This document shows, one piece after another, positions 26,940-35,712 of a DNA stretch of 38,120 nt; position 1 is the first letter of the stretch, and each line of letters begins with the position of its first letter. Position numbers and translations under genes: made by a program. A model generated the notes under the pieces. The model made no database searches, had not been told where the DNA came from, and was given only the letters and a program-made list of their open reading frames with translations. Source of the DNA: Zelonia costaricensis (lineage: Eukaryota > Euglenozoa > Kinetoplastea > Trypanosomatida > Trypanosomatidae); contig JASAOO010003299.1 of assembly GCA_030849075.1 (NCBI GenBank), positions 1-38,120 of the forward strand, read 5' to 3'.

Positions 26940-29900
26940 ATGCCGCTGGTGCACTCGCTGGCGTTGCCGCTGGCAGCCGACTTCGCGCGCGCCACGCGGG
27001 AGGGGTACTCGTTCTTCACCACGTCCACGTCGCCCATCGACGGCCCGGATGCATACCTCGATGCGCTTTGCCTCTTCCTGCGTCAGGCCCGACTCATCCA
27101 ATCGCACCCGGACAACTACTTCCAGTTTCTACAGTGCAGTGATGCCGGCGGTGGCGGAGGGCGGTCCGCGCTGTCGCTGACGCACCTCGGCCCCTCGCCC
27201 GTGGAGGCGGAGGAGCTGGCGCACACGCAGACCCTCCTGCGCGCTTTCCAGCCGCTGCTGCAGGGCGATGATCTCATGTTGAAGGTGCGGACGCTGGTGC
27301 GGGACGGGCCGCCCACGGAGCAGACGGCAGCGCTTGCCCCGCTGCAGCACTTCTACGCGGAGACGCGGCGGCTCATGCTCCACCGCACGCGCCGCCCCGA
27401 CAGCGACGCCGCGAGCGTCACGCTGCTGACTGAGGCGGAGCGGCGCGCAGTCGACAGGACCTCGTCCGACGCCGTGGCCCGGCGCCAGCACGAGCGCGAC
27501 ATCCTCGACCTCGTTGTGGCGCACGGCATGAACCCGAAGAAGCAGCACGAGGTGCGCATCATGCGGGAGACAATTCGCGACCTCGTGCAGTGCTGCAACG
27601 CCGGCGCCACAGGCGAACGGGGAAGCGGGCGCGCCCACGGCCACGGCAGTGTGAGCGGCGACGGCGCGACGGCCTCCACGCGGGTGCAGACCACCATCAA
27701 CATCGGGGAGGGCAAGGGGTACGTCTCCCGCGCTGTTGCCCTCTGCGACAACTTGCAGGTGGTCGGCCTCGACTGCAACCCCGCCCACAAAGAGCGGGCG
27801 GTGGAACGGTTCGAGTCACTGCTGGAGACGAGCCTGTCCGCCACACGCGATGGCCGGCCACGCGTGAACCTCCTGTACGAGCCACGCGGCCATGTGGCGA
27901 GCATTGCGTGCCGCGTCGAGGGCAAAGTGAGGTGGACCGAGCTGCTGCAGGGTCACGTGCGTACCTGCCTCGACCCCTGCTGTGGTTCATGCGACGACAG
28001 TGCGGGAGGCGGCAGCGAGGCTTCTGCCGATGCGCCTTCAGCCGACGCCAGCGCAGGCGCGGAGGACGAGGCGGTGGTCGTAACGCGAGTGCGCGGCGGC
28101 GAGACGGTGAAGCTGGCGTGCCGTGTCTGCGCCAAGGTGGTGCGCCAAGAGTCGACCACGGTGATCATGAAGCACATCTACACCCATCTGCGCGGGGCCT
28201 CGTCGAAGCTGCCGTGCGCCTCGGACATGGGAACGATGCCAACGCTGGAGGAGGTGCAGCAGTGGAATGTGCAGCTCTCGCAGCACGCCTACGTGGCTAA
28301 GCTGACGGAGAGCTTCTTCACCGTCACCGACGTCGAGGAGCGGCACTTGGCCAATCGCAACGACGCTGTCGCGCTGAAGCGCGTCCGCGCCGAGGCGAGT
28401 GGGAAGGCGGACAGCGACGACGCGCCGTCGGCACTCGCGAGCGAGACAGTGGCGAGGGAGACGACGGGCAGCACGTCCAGGGCCGCAGCGGACTCTCTTA
28501 CCCTGACGCGCAGGCCCAGGGCGGAGCCCGAGGCGGACAGGACCCAGCCGGCGGCTCTCACGCGGCCGCTGGAGCCGGCGTACACGGCGCGTGGCTACCG
28601 CGCAGAGCTTCTCGTAGCCGCGCCGGACGACTGCACTTGCCCGCTGTCCTCTGGCAACCAGCGCATCGATGTCGAAGGCAAGAAGACGGACGCCGTGCAG
28701 ACGTGCGAGCTTGCTTGCTCGGAGGAGGCTGCGCCGGCGCCCGTTTCTGTGACGCTGCCCCAGCCGCCGACGTGGCGCTTCAAGCGCATCACGGTCACCA
28801 TCGCGGGCTACGACGGCGGCGCAGACAGTCACCAGGTTTGCCTCGACGGCGAAACTCGGAAGCGCACCCTGCGACTGTACCACAAGCCCACGCACGACCT
28901 GGTCACGCCGCCCTCACTGACACAACCGACGTCTGCGGCCTCGCACGACGTATGCACGCTGGATGACACATCGGCGCGTGTGGGCGAGTGGCAGCTGCCG
29001 GCGGCGGCGGTGTGGGGGCGTGCGTGTGCGGCGATGGTGCTGAGTGTGCAGCCCCCCACCGAGCCCTCGACCCCGGCGGTGTACGTGCCGACGGTGCGCA
29101 ACACAGTCTTGATTGGCCTGCACCCGTGCGGCGACCTCGGCTCGAATGTGTGCCGCATCTTCTGCGACTCCGCCGCGCGCGGGCTGCTGCTTGTGAGCTG
29201 CTGCTGGCACGCCCTGACGCCACACGGCTTTCCGCTGAGCGCTGCGCTGCAGCGGCGCGGGCTGACGACGGACAGCATCTCTCTTCTCCTCGCGACGCAG
29301 CCGATCGATGCGTGGGCCACGGCGTCGCCGGAGGGGCACCGGAGCTCCGCGAAGCTGCTGTTCTTTCGCAGTCTCTTCAAGCTGCTGTGGTCGCGGCTGG
29401 CGGCGGGCTGGGCAGCGGCGATTCGTGCGGATGGGCAGCACGGCGCTGCGTCTGGCAAAGCAAGGTGCGCACACGTCTGTGGAGTTGCGCAGGACAGAGA
29501 GGAGTCGGACAGCCCCTGCGCGTTCCCTGCGATGCCGCCGCACCTCGAGCCGACCTTCCTGCGGCGTGTCACGCGGGACAAGGAGACCATCACGTTTGGG
29601 CAGTTTGTGCACACCGTCGCGGCCGAGTACGTCTACGCCGAGTCCGCCAAGGTGTCCCCGTACACGCCGTGGCACACGGGCCGTGGGCACTGCGCGGAGT
29701 GCCGGGCAGCGCAGGAGGCGTACGTGCGCCGTGCGCTGACGGAGCAGCGACTGGCGGAGGAGATTGGCGCGACGTACGAGCGGGAGCACTTTGCGTCGTT
29801 CCTGGGCCTCACGGTGCTGCGCATGTGGATGTGCCACCTGGTCGAGTCGCTGCTGCTACTCGACCGGACCCTCTTCCTGCACGAGCGGCTCAGCAGCGCG

Positions 29901-29996
29901 TCCGAGAGTTCTGCAGTGGCGCTCGTGCCTCTTTTCAATGGGGCCCTGTCGCCGCGCATGTACGGCATCCTCGCCCGTCGCGGCGGGTCTGCGTGA
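26940..29996 (+). CDS. METTL25/RRNAD1-family methyltransferase with zinc-finger-like insertion
   Basis: A 1018-residue protein of the METTL25 type. The SAM-binding motif I is INIGEGKGYVSRAVAL followed by LQVVGLDCNP (about 252-281). The family signature GLHPCGDLGSNVCRIF begins at residue 726, with LLLVSCCWHALTP just after. The C-terminus has LVESLLLLDRTLFLHERL, as in METTL25/METTL25B. The human proteins have about 475-600 residues, so this one is nearly twice as long. Much of the extra length sits between motif I and GLHPCGD. That insertion holds a Cys cluster (H339, C343, C347, C348, C351) and a CCHH element (C394, C397, H412, H416; spacing C-x2-C-x14-H-x3-H), followed by disordered Ser/Thr/Ala sequence. 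The substrate is unknown; other members are suspected to act on ribosome-related targets. The first in-frame ATG was used. Confidence 0.85.
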   Translation: MPLVHSLALPLAADFARATREGYSFFTTSTSPIDGPDAYLDALCLFLRQARLIQSHPDNYFQFLQCSDAGGGGGRSALSLTHLGPSPVEAEELAHTQTLLRAFQPLLQGDDLMLKVRTLVRDGPPTEQTAALAPLQHFYAETRRLMLHRTRRPDSDAASVTLLTEAERRAVDRTSSDAVARRQHERDILDLVVAHGMNPKKQHEVRIMRETIRDLVQCCNAGATGERGSGRAHGHGSVSGDGATASTRVQTTINIGEGKGYVSRAVALCDNLQVVGLDCNPAHKERAVERFESLLETSLSATRDGRPRVNLLYEPRGHVASIACRVEGKVRWTELLQGHVRTCLDPCCGSCDDSAGGGSEASADAPSADASAGAEDEAVVVTRVRGGETVKLACRVCAKVVRQESTTVIMKHIYTHLRGASSKLPCASDMGTMPTLEEVQQWNVQLSQHAYVAKLTESFFTVTDVEERHLANRNDAVALKRVRAEASGKADSDDAPSALASETVARETTGSTSRAAADSLTLTRRPRAEPEADRTQPAALTRPLEPAYTARGYRAELLVAAPDDCTCPLSSGNQRIDVEGKKTDAVQTCELACSEEAAPAPVSVTLPQPPTWRFKRITVTIAGYDGGADSHQVCLDGETRKRTLRLYHKPTHDLVTPPSLTQPTSAASHDVCTLDDTSARVGEWQLPAAAVWGRACAAMVLSVQPPTEPSTPAVYVPTVRNTVLIGLHPCGDLGSNVCRIFCDSAARGLLLVSCCWHALTPHGFPLSAALQRRGLTTDSISLLLATQPIDAWATASPEGHRSSAKLLFFRSLFKLLWSRLAAGWAAAIRADGQHGAASGKARCAHVCGVAQDREESDSPCAFPAMPPHLEPTFLRRVTRDKETITFGQFVHTVAAEYVYAESAKVSPYTPWHTGRGHCAECRAAQEAYVRRALTEQRLAEEIGATYEREHFASFLGLTVLRMWMCHLVESLLLLDRTLFLHERLSSASESSAVALVPLFNGALSPRMYGILARRGGSA
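28119..28187 (+). other. CCHH zinc-finger-like segment in the METTL25 homologue
   Basis: Encodes C394-R-V-C397 ... H412-I-Y-T-H416. The spacing and the -MKHIYTHLR- helix resemble a BED-type or C2H2 finger. Zinc binding is inferred from the residues alone. Confidence 0.5.
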
Positions 29997-30603
29997 GCGT
30001 CTTAAGCACCGATTACCTCTCGCATCGAGCACTCGCGTTGACCTGTGTGAGGAGAGGAGGAGGAGTGGGGCGGCACACAGGTACGTGAAGCGACGTCGTC
30101 TCACTTTCAACGCGATCGTCTCACACCTCCCGACTTCGTGTGCGAACCTCTCCAGAAGTCTGGATGCGCGCACCCACCGACCTCTTCCTCCTCCTCCTCT
30201 TCGCTCTACAACTCACCCAGGTACGTCTGGGCTCGACTAAGTCCACCCCTGCCCTGGGTTGCGCTGCCTTGCATCAGCTCACTAGGCCTCCCCCCCCCAC
30301 CACGTCACGCGCGGCTCCACTGCCCCATCAGACCCACACACCTTCCACATCGCGCTCCCGTTCTCGTCACCCCCCTCCCCCCCCACTGCAGACGGCTTGA
30401 AGCGCGAGCACGCTCCTGTGCGCCTCCCCCGCGCCAGCGGAGTGCCGTTCGCGTGCACCCGTTTGAAGGTTCGTTCGCTGAGGTCCGCCGGGTAGTGCAG
30501 TAGATGGGCTTCACGCCTGCCCGCACACACTCTCCTAGACTCTCTTGCTAGACGTCACTCTCCCTCCATCCCCACCCTGCCACGCCTGTCGCGTCGCTCA
30601 CGC
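29997..30603 (+). other. Intergenic spacer before the CVRC-knuckle protein
   Basis: Short for this window. It contains C/T tracts (about 30178-30210, 30280-30300, 30355-30390, 30555-30580) and ends in the acceptor AG at 30604-30605. No gene recognised. Confidence 0.6.
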
Positions 30604-30605
30604 AG
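30550..30605 (+). promoter_or_regulatory. Predicted trans-splice acceptor of the CVRC-knuckle gene
   Basis: A C/T-rich stretch ends in TCACGCAG with AG at 30604-30605. The first ATG after it is at 30644, giving a 38-nt 5' UTR. Confidence 0.55.
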
Positions 30606-30643
30606 GCGGCGCACTACCGGGGGCTCGAACCCTTCTCGGGTTG

Positions 30644-32332
30644 ATGGAGGAGATCGATGCGGCCGTGCTGGACTGCTGCGAGGAGGCCTTTCTCTTCGAC
30701 CTCGCCGCGGGGGAAGTTTGGTTCGACGCCCTGCACGACCTCGTCGACGATGCCGCCGCGTCTGCCACGGCCTCTGCTGCCGGCGCCAACGAGAAGGAAG
30801 CCCCCAGCGCGGACAGCGCCCTGCGACGCGCGGCGCAGCGACCCATCCCTGATGTGCGGTGGTGCACCCTCCAGGTAGTGCTTCGTCATGCCTGCGTCCG
30901 CTGCCGCGGCATCCACAACGCGCACGACATGGACCAGTGCATCGTCTCCACCCTCCTCGCTTCCAAGCCACAGACAGCCGCGGCGGTGGTGCAGGCCCGG
31001 GAGCGGCACGTGGGGCGGCAGCTCAACACCCGCGAGCTTGTGCGACTCGTGGCGCGTGCCGCTCCTCTCCGCCCGGATGCGCTGACGGCCGTGAAAGGCG
31101 CCTTCGCCGCGCTGCTCAAGCTCGAGCAGAAGATGGCGGGCGCCGTTCGAGAGGAGGTGCTGGCACGTCGCACCGTTATCGCTGACGAAGTTGCGGATCG
31201 GCACCGTCTGGCGGCTGTCGTCTCACAGGCGCGCGAGACCGCGCGGCAGGCTGCCCTGATAGAGCACCGCGCTGCCTCGATGCACGTTCTGCAGGCTGCC
31301 TTGCAACCCGCTGCCGCGGCAACGCTGGGAGCTGTTGCCAGTGGACGCGATGCGATCCCCGAGCACGCTTTCCCGATGCCCTCCCAGGCGCTCTTCGACA
31401 GTGCGATCGCTGCCGCCTTGCACGATGCACGGTGCGAAGCAGACGCCGTGCACGAGGCGCTGCGCGCGGCGAGCGGGGCGGCGTGCAGCTCCGCGCCGCT
31501 GTGCGACTCCGTCATGCGCGATGTAGTCCAGCACGTCGACCAGGGCGAGCGTCGACTTGCCGCGCTGGAGGAGAGTGCCGCAGAACTGCACGCCATGATG
31601 CGCCGGCTACGCTGCGTGCGGTGCGGGCGTCGACTGCGACAATTCGTGCGTGGCCGCAACGCCGACACGCAACCGAGTGGCGAAGCTCTATCTAGCACGA
31701 TGCGTGCCGCTTCAGCGTCTCTTCCAGAGCCTGCCCGCTCCCTCCGTGACACACTCGATGCGCTGCGCGCCTGCGTGGGCTCCGCTGCCGGCGCAGCACG
31801 TGCCGGTGCGGCGCGCGTCACAACCGAGCAGCTAGTGCAGTTGCTCTTCGACAGTCTCGTGCACCTCAACGCGGAGGTGGTCGGCAGTAGCGATACTGCG
31901 CCTGTACATGGTGGTGATGAGCACCCAGCGTGTGGCACCCAGGCGCCGCGGCGCCGCCCCGCCCTGCGCGCTGTGACATTCCCAGTGTTCGAGTACTTCT
32001 GTGAGCATGGTGAGTGGTTCACCGTGGCCACGGAGCTGCCGGCCCGCTGGCGCGTGTACGCGAGCTACGCCGCGCCCGCCTCGATGGCGGCTGGCAACGC
32101 GCAGGCGACCGTGTATGAGGACGGCAACGAAGGCGGGCGGTCTTGGGTGTGGCAGCGCGGCATGTCGCGGGACGGCTTCTCTGCCTTCCTGTCCGATCTG
32201 GTGGCGTGCGATGCGGCGGGCGCTGCAGCCGGGGTGCGTGGAGTGCGGCTGCGCGACTATCTCACCACGGTGGTGCTACCACGTTGGCTAGAAGCGCCAC
32301 TCCTGCTTGAGTCGGCGTGGGCCGCAAGCTGA
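30644..32332 (+). CDS. Unrecognised helical protein with two CVRC metal-knuckle-like motifs
   Basis: A 562-residue protein that I do not recognise. It begins MEEIDAAVLDCCEEAFLFDL and contains two identical CVRC tetrapeptides. The first (C84-C87) continues into a Cys/His group with H91, H94 and C99 (CVRCRGIHNAHDMDQC). The second (C324-C327, LRCVRCGRRLRQ) is basic. Between them lies a long, mostly helical, Ala/Arg/Glu-rich segment (about 100-320), possibly coiled coil. The C-terminal part (about 440-560) seems globular, with EYFCEHGEWFTVATELPARW and a Trp-rich end. There is no membrane segment or targeting signal. The spacing C-x2-C-x6-H-x4-C vaguely resembles a Cys motif near the C-terminus of DNA polymerase epsilon, but the rest does not match, so I give that little weight. 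The two pairs may jointly bind one zinc. Confidence 0.7.
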   Translation: MEEIDAAVLDCCEEAFLFDLAAGEVWFDALHDLVDDAAASATASAAGANEKEAPSADSALRRAAQRPIPDVRWCTLQVVLRHACVRCRGIHNAHDMDQCIVSTLLASKPQTAAAVVQARERHVGRQLNTRELVRLVARAAPLRPDALTAVKGAFAALLKLEQKMAGAVREEVLARRTVIADEVADRHRLAAVVSQARETARQAALIEHRAASMHVLQAALQPAAAATLGAVASGRDAIPEHAFPMPSQALFDSAIAAALHDARCEADAVHEALRAASGAACSSAPLCDSVMRDVVQHVDQGERRLAALEESAAELHAMMRRLRCVRCGRRLRQFVRGRNADTQPSGEALSSTMRAASASLPEPARSLRDTLDALRACVGSAAGAARAGAARVTTEQLVQLLFDSLVHLNAEVVGSSDTAPVHGGDEHPACGTQAPRRRPALRAVTFPVFEYFCEHGEWFTVATELPARWRVYASYAAPASMAAGNAQATVYEDGNEGGRSWVWQRGMSRDGFSAFLSDLVACDAAGAAAGVRGVRLRDYLTTVVLPRWLEAPLLLESAWAAS

Positions 32333-32824
32333 GCGCGCCAGACGGTACGTGTGCGCGTGTCTGGGGTGTGCGCTCGCCGCTGCTGACGCCTTTCGTTTTC
32401 GCGCTGGACTCCCTCGCCTTGTCTGAGCGGTTCGCGCCGCATGCGCTTGTCCAGCACCTGCAGCGTTCCTATGCCACCTGTGTCACACCTGTCCCCCTTA
32501 ACGGGTGCCCTCTCCAGGCTCTGCTCTCGCGACCACGACATGCACGGTTCCTCAAGCTGTGCTCGTCTTCCCCTTCCCTCTCTCTCAATTCGGGGATTCC
32601 CGCACCCCCGATGTGGTTGCGTCGTGCAGGATGCGCTGTGCCGTTGCGTCTGTGCACTGCCTGCCTCGCCATCCGCAGCCCCGCTGCCGACTACTCCACT
32701 CAACTCCACCCGCCTCCGCTCCCCCCTCTCCCTCTCTCTTTTATGCCCTCTTCCTTGAACGTCGAACCCGCACGCCTACCTGCGCCCTTATCCACCCCAC
32801 ACCGGCACACACACATACACACAC

Positions 32825-32842
32825 GCATGCATGCATGCATGC
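32825..32842 (+). repeat. (GCAT)n self-complementary tetranucleotide repeat
   Basis: Four and a half units of GCAT form an 18-base perfect palindrome, flanked on both sides by CA-rich sequence. It can fold back on itself in RNA or extrude as a cruciform in DNA. Confidence 0.85.
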
Positions 32843-33884
32843 ACACACCCCAACAACGACTAGGTAGTCTGCTACCGCACGTCGGCCCCATCGCCCTCCG
32901 TATTTCGATCCTCTGCTCTCCTCTTTTCCCGTCTATCCTCCTTTCCGTCCCCCTCCTCCGCCCGCTTCTCATCCCTCTTCACTTGTGCGCAAGCGCGCGC
33001 GTCGACACCGACCCCCAGCCCGTCCACCCAAACCCGCCCCACGCACTCGCACTCCCCCGCTCTCCTCCTCTCAGAACCTTTCCCCCTCCTCCCTCCGCAG
33101 AAGAAGCAAGACATCGCCACCGCGGCACTGTAAACCTTGCGCCGCCCTCACCCGTTGCTGCGCCGCCGCCACGTGAACCTTCCTCAACTCGGCCGCTCCG
33201 CACCTCCTCTTTGTTTTCCTCGATTCGTGCGCTGTGGCGGACCCCCGTGCGACGTGCCGCGTGTGTTTGTTTGTGTGTGTCTCGTGGTCTGAGCAGGGAG
33301 ACTGGGAGGCCGCCGCCTGCCATCGCCACCTCCTCTCTCGCTGCACCCGTCGAGGTCACCTCCGTCCGTGGCGGCAGCGCTTCTCCTCTACCCCCTCCCC
33401 TCCCTTTGCTGGGCTCGTCTCTGCTACTGTGTCTTCCCCCCTTCCCCATCCGCGTTGCCCCCACTTCCGACTCCTTCGCCACGCCCCCCTATCGCCGACG
33501 CGTTCCTGTACTGGTCGCTTCAAGTGACGCGTAGTCTTCTCTGCGTGTGCTGTGGTGCACCGTGTCTGCCACGCTCTTCACCGCAACGACGTCGACGGAG
33601 GGCGCGCCTGACCGACCTGCGGTTGGCTCGCTTACGCCCCTTACCCCCCCTCTTCGGTGAATCGGTGGTGGCACCACTGCGTGTGTGTACGGTCTCCGTG
33701 GCACGCGCCGGCACACAGGTGAAGGACCGAAGGCAGCGTCCATCCCCCCACCACCACCACCCCCTCTGTGCGTGTGTGTGTGTGCGTTCTTGCGTTGATC
33801 GTTGTTGTCTAGTTAAAAAAAGCAGAAGACCCCTTGCCATAGAAGCAGGCAGACTGAAAAAAAGAAGAAGCACAACCTGCGCAA

Positions 33885-33921
33885 GTGTGTGTGTGTGTGT
33901 GTGTATGTGTGTGTGTGTGTG
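33885..33921 (+). repeat. (GT)n repeat with one interruption
   Basis: About 37 bases of GT broken once by AT. It directly follows the A-rich patch in the long spacer. Confidence 0.9.
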
Positions 33922-33949
33922 GCTTTCTCATCTCACTGGACCGTCGCTT

Positions 33950-35300
33950 CCCCCCTCCCCCCCGAGACACGCCCTCCCCTGCAGAAAAGAATAACACTCA
34001 CCCCCTTCTCTACTCCTCCACCCTCTGACCGAACGCTGCACGACGAGTGCGTGTGTGCGCGTGTTTGCTGTTTTTGTGTTTTGTGTTCTGTTTTCCTCGT
34101 CTGGGGCGGACTCGCTGCGTGTTGCACCGCCGGGTGGTGCATTGTTCCCTTCTTCCTCCTCGTCTCCCCACTCTACGGTTCCTTTCCTACGCCTCGACGC
34201 GTCTGTCGTGTCCGTGCCTGCTGGTGCCTCACCTCCCCCCTCCCCGCACCCGCCACCCGGTGACTCTCTGTCTTTCTCTTCTTCTCCACCTCTGCGTGAG
34301 TGACTTCGTTTCTGGTTTGTCTGTGCGGTGGCTCCTTTCTCTCCTCCTCTTCCTGTTCACTTGCGGGTTGCTCTCTCGAGGGGCCGCACTACGTGTGTGT
34401 GTCTGTATCTACGCGGCGTCGTGGCAGGCGCATCCTCCTCTCTCTCTTCCCCTCTTCTCCGTGCCCACTTCTGCGTGTTTCTCTCGCTTTCTGTGTTTGT
34501 TTGCGTATTTGCGTGCGTGTGTGTACGAGTGTTTGCGCTCCTCTTCCTTCTTTCCCCCCACCCCCTAAGCGTCTCCTGTCTTTCACCGCTGCATACCTCT
34601 CGCTTCCCTGTCTTCCTCCCCGGTTTTGGGCCTCTACGCCCTTCTCTTCCCTACTCCATCACCTTCGCCCTACACTCCCCCTCCTCCCTCCCCTCACTTC
34701 TCCTTAAATTGCCATTTTTCCACTCCTCCCCCTCTCTCCCCCTCCGCGTGGACTCTCCCGTCTCCACGCACGCACCTCGAGTGCACTGCACGGCGCCTCC
34801 CCTTGGTGTGTTCTCTCTCCTCTGCATAACGCCACCCCGCCGCCTCTACTGCGTGCCTGGCTGTGCGCGCGTGTACGTCCGCTTTGTCGCCTTGTTGCGC
34901 CTTCTCCTGTTACCCCCCCCGTCCTCCCGACCCCTTCCCTGTTCCTCTGTAGCCCACTCAACAACGCGCCGCTCTCGCCTCGTTCCGCGGACCGCCGTGT
35001 GTCGTTGGCACAAGAGCAGCAGGAGCAGCAGCAGCAACAGCCTCCCCCTCCCCTCCCACCCGCATCGCTCGGCACGCCGCAGCTTCTTCTCCCACCCCCT
35101 TTCTTGCTGGATACTTGATCGACCTGCCTGCCTCCCTATACACACACCTCGCAGCATCAGCGTCGTGCCGGGCGTGGCTCCCATTTGGCCCCCTCTCCCC
35201 TCCCTCATCGTCCTGCCCCCCCCCCCGCTCCTCCTCCTCCTCTTCTACCTTTGCTTCTTTCCCATCTGGCCTTCTCCTCATCCCGCACTTCAACCGAAGC
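33950..35300 (+). repeat. Kilobase-scale pyrimidine-rich tract
   Basis: Nearly continuous C/T with short G-containing breaks. It is far longer than the 20-50 nt pyrimidine tracts usually seen at trypanosomatid splice acceptors. It has many possible acceptors, so the mature 5' end of the downstream mRNA is uncertain. Confidence 0.65.
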
Positions 35301-35559
35301 ACTCGTGTCGTCGTTCAGCGCAGCAGCCGTGTATCGGTGCGGCCTCCTGGCACTCAAGCGGCTCCGCTTCTACCGGGTCGCTCCCTCGTTCGCTCTCTCT
35401 TTCTGTGTTGCTGGTGCCATCGCGCAGCTCCACAAGCCGCCTTCTCCTTGCGCGGCTTCGAGGCAGTGCTCGCTGAAGGGGTGCGCTGTACTTGCAGGTC
35501 GCACGGTGACAGACACCGCGGCAAGCACACGTCTGCACCGCAAACCGATTCCAGCTCCC

Positions 35560-35598
35560 CACCCCCATCCCTTCACCTACACGCCGCTTCCTTGGCAG
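35560..35598 (+). promoter_or_regulatory. Predicted trans-splice acceptor of the PBZ-like gene
   Basis: A C/T-rich stretch ends in CTTGGCAG with AG at 35597-35598. No ATG lies between it and the start at 35713, giving a 114-nt 5' UTR. Upstream acceptors in the long pyrimidine tract remain possible. Confidence 0.45.
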
Positions 35599-35712
35599 GT
35601 CCGTGTGCGTGCAACCTGAAGCGTGCCTTCCCCATCCCTGGGTACGCGGCTCACAGCGCACACCGCAGTCCCGCCTTTACTGCCCACGCGCCCCCCGCTG
35701 TCTGCCGTCACC

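Larger units (their letters stand above)
32333..35596 (+). other. Very long pyrimidine-rich spacer
   Basis: About 3.3 kb without a recognised gene, the longest spacer here. The first part (to about 33800) is mixed, with C/T tracts, a CA repeat and a (GCAT)n palindromic run (32825-32842). A short A-rich patch (33812-33880) precedes a GT repeat (33885-33921). From about 33950 to 35300 the + strand is overwhelmingly C/T. Long frames here (for example 32317-33534 and 34328-35476) translate into Pro/Ser/Leu/Arg-rich text without domains. They are open because pyrimidine-rich sequence has few stops, so I do not call them genes. Confidence 0.65.

Noticed and set aside
32317..33534. Plus-strand open frame of 405 codons
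   Set aside because: It overlaps the end of the CVRC-knuckle gene and reads C/T-rich spacer as Pro/Ser/Leu. Its only long stretch without stops is low complexity.
34328..35476. Plus-strand open frame of 382 codons in the pyrimidine tract
   Set aside because: C/T-rich DNA rarely makes stop codons, so an open frame is expected by chance. The translation is Ser/Pro/Leu-rich with no fold signal.
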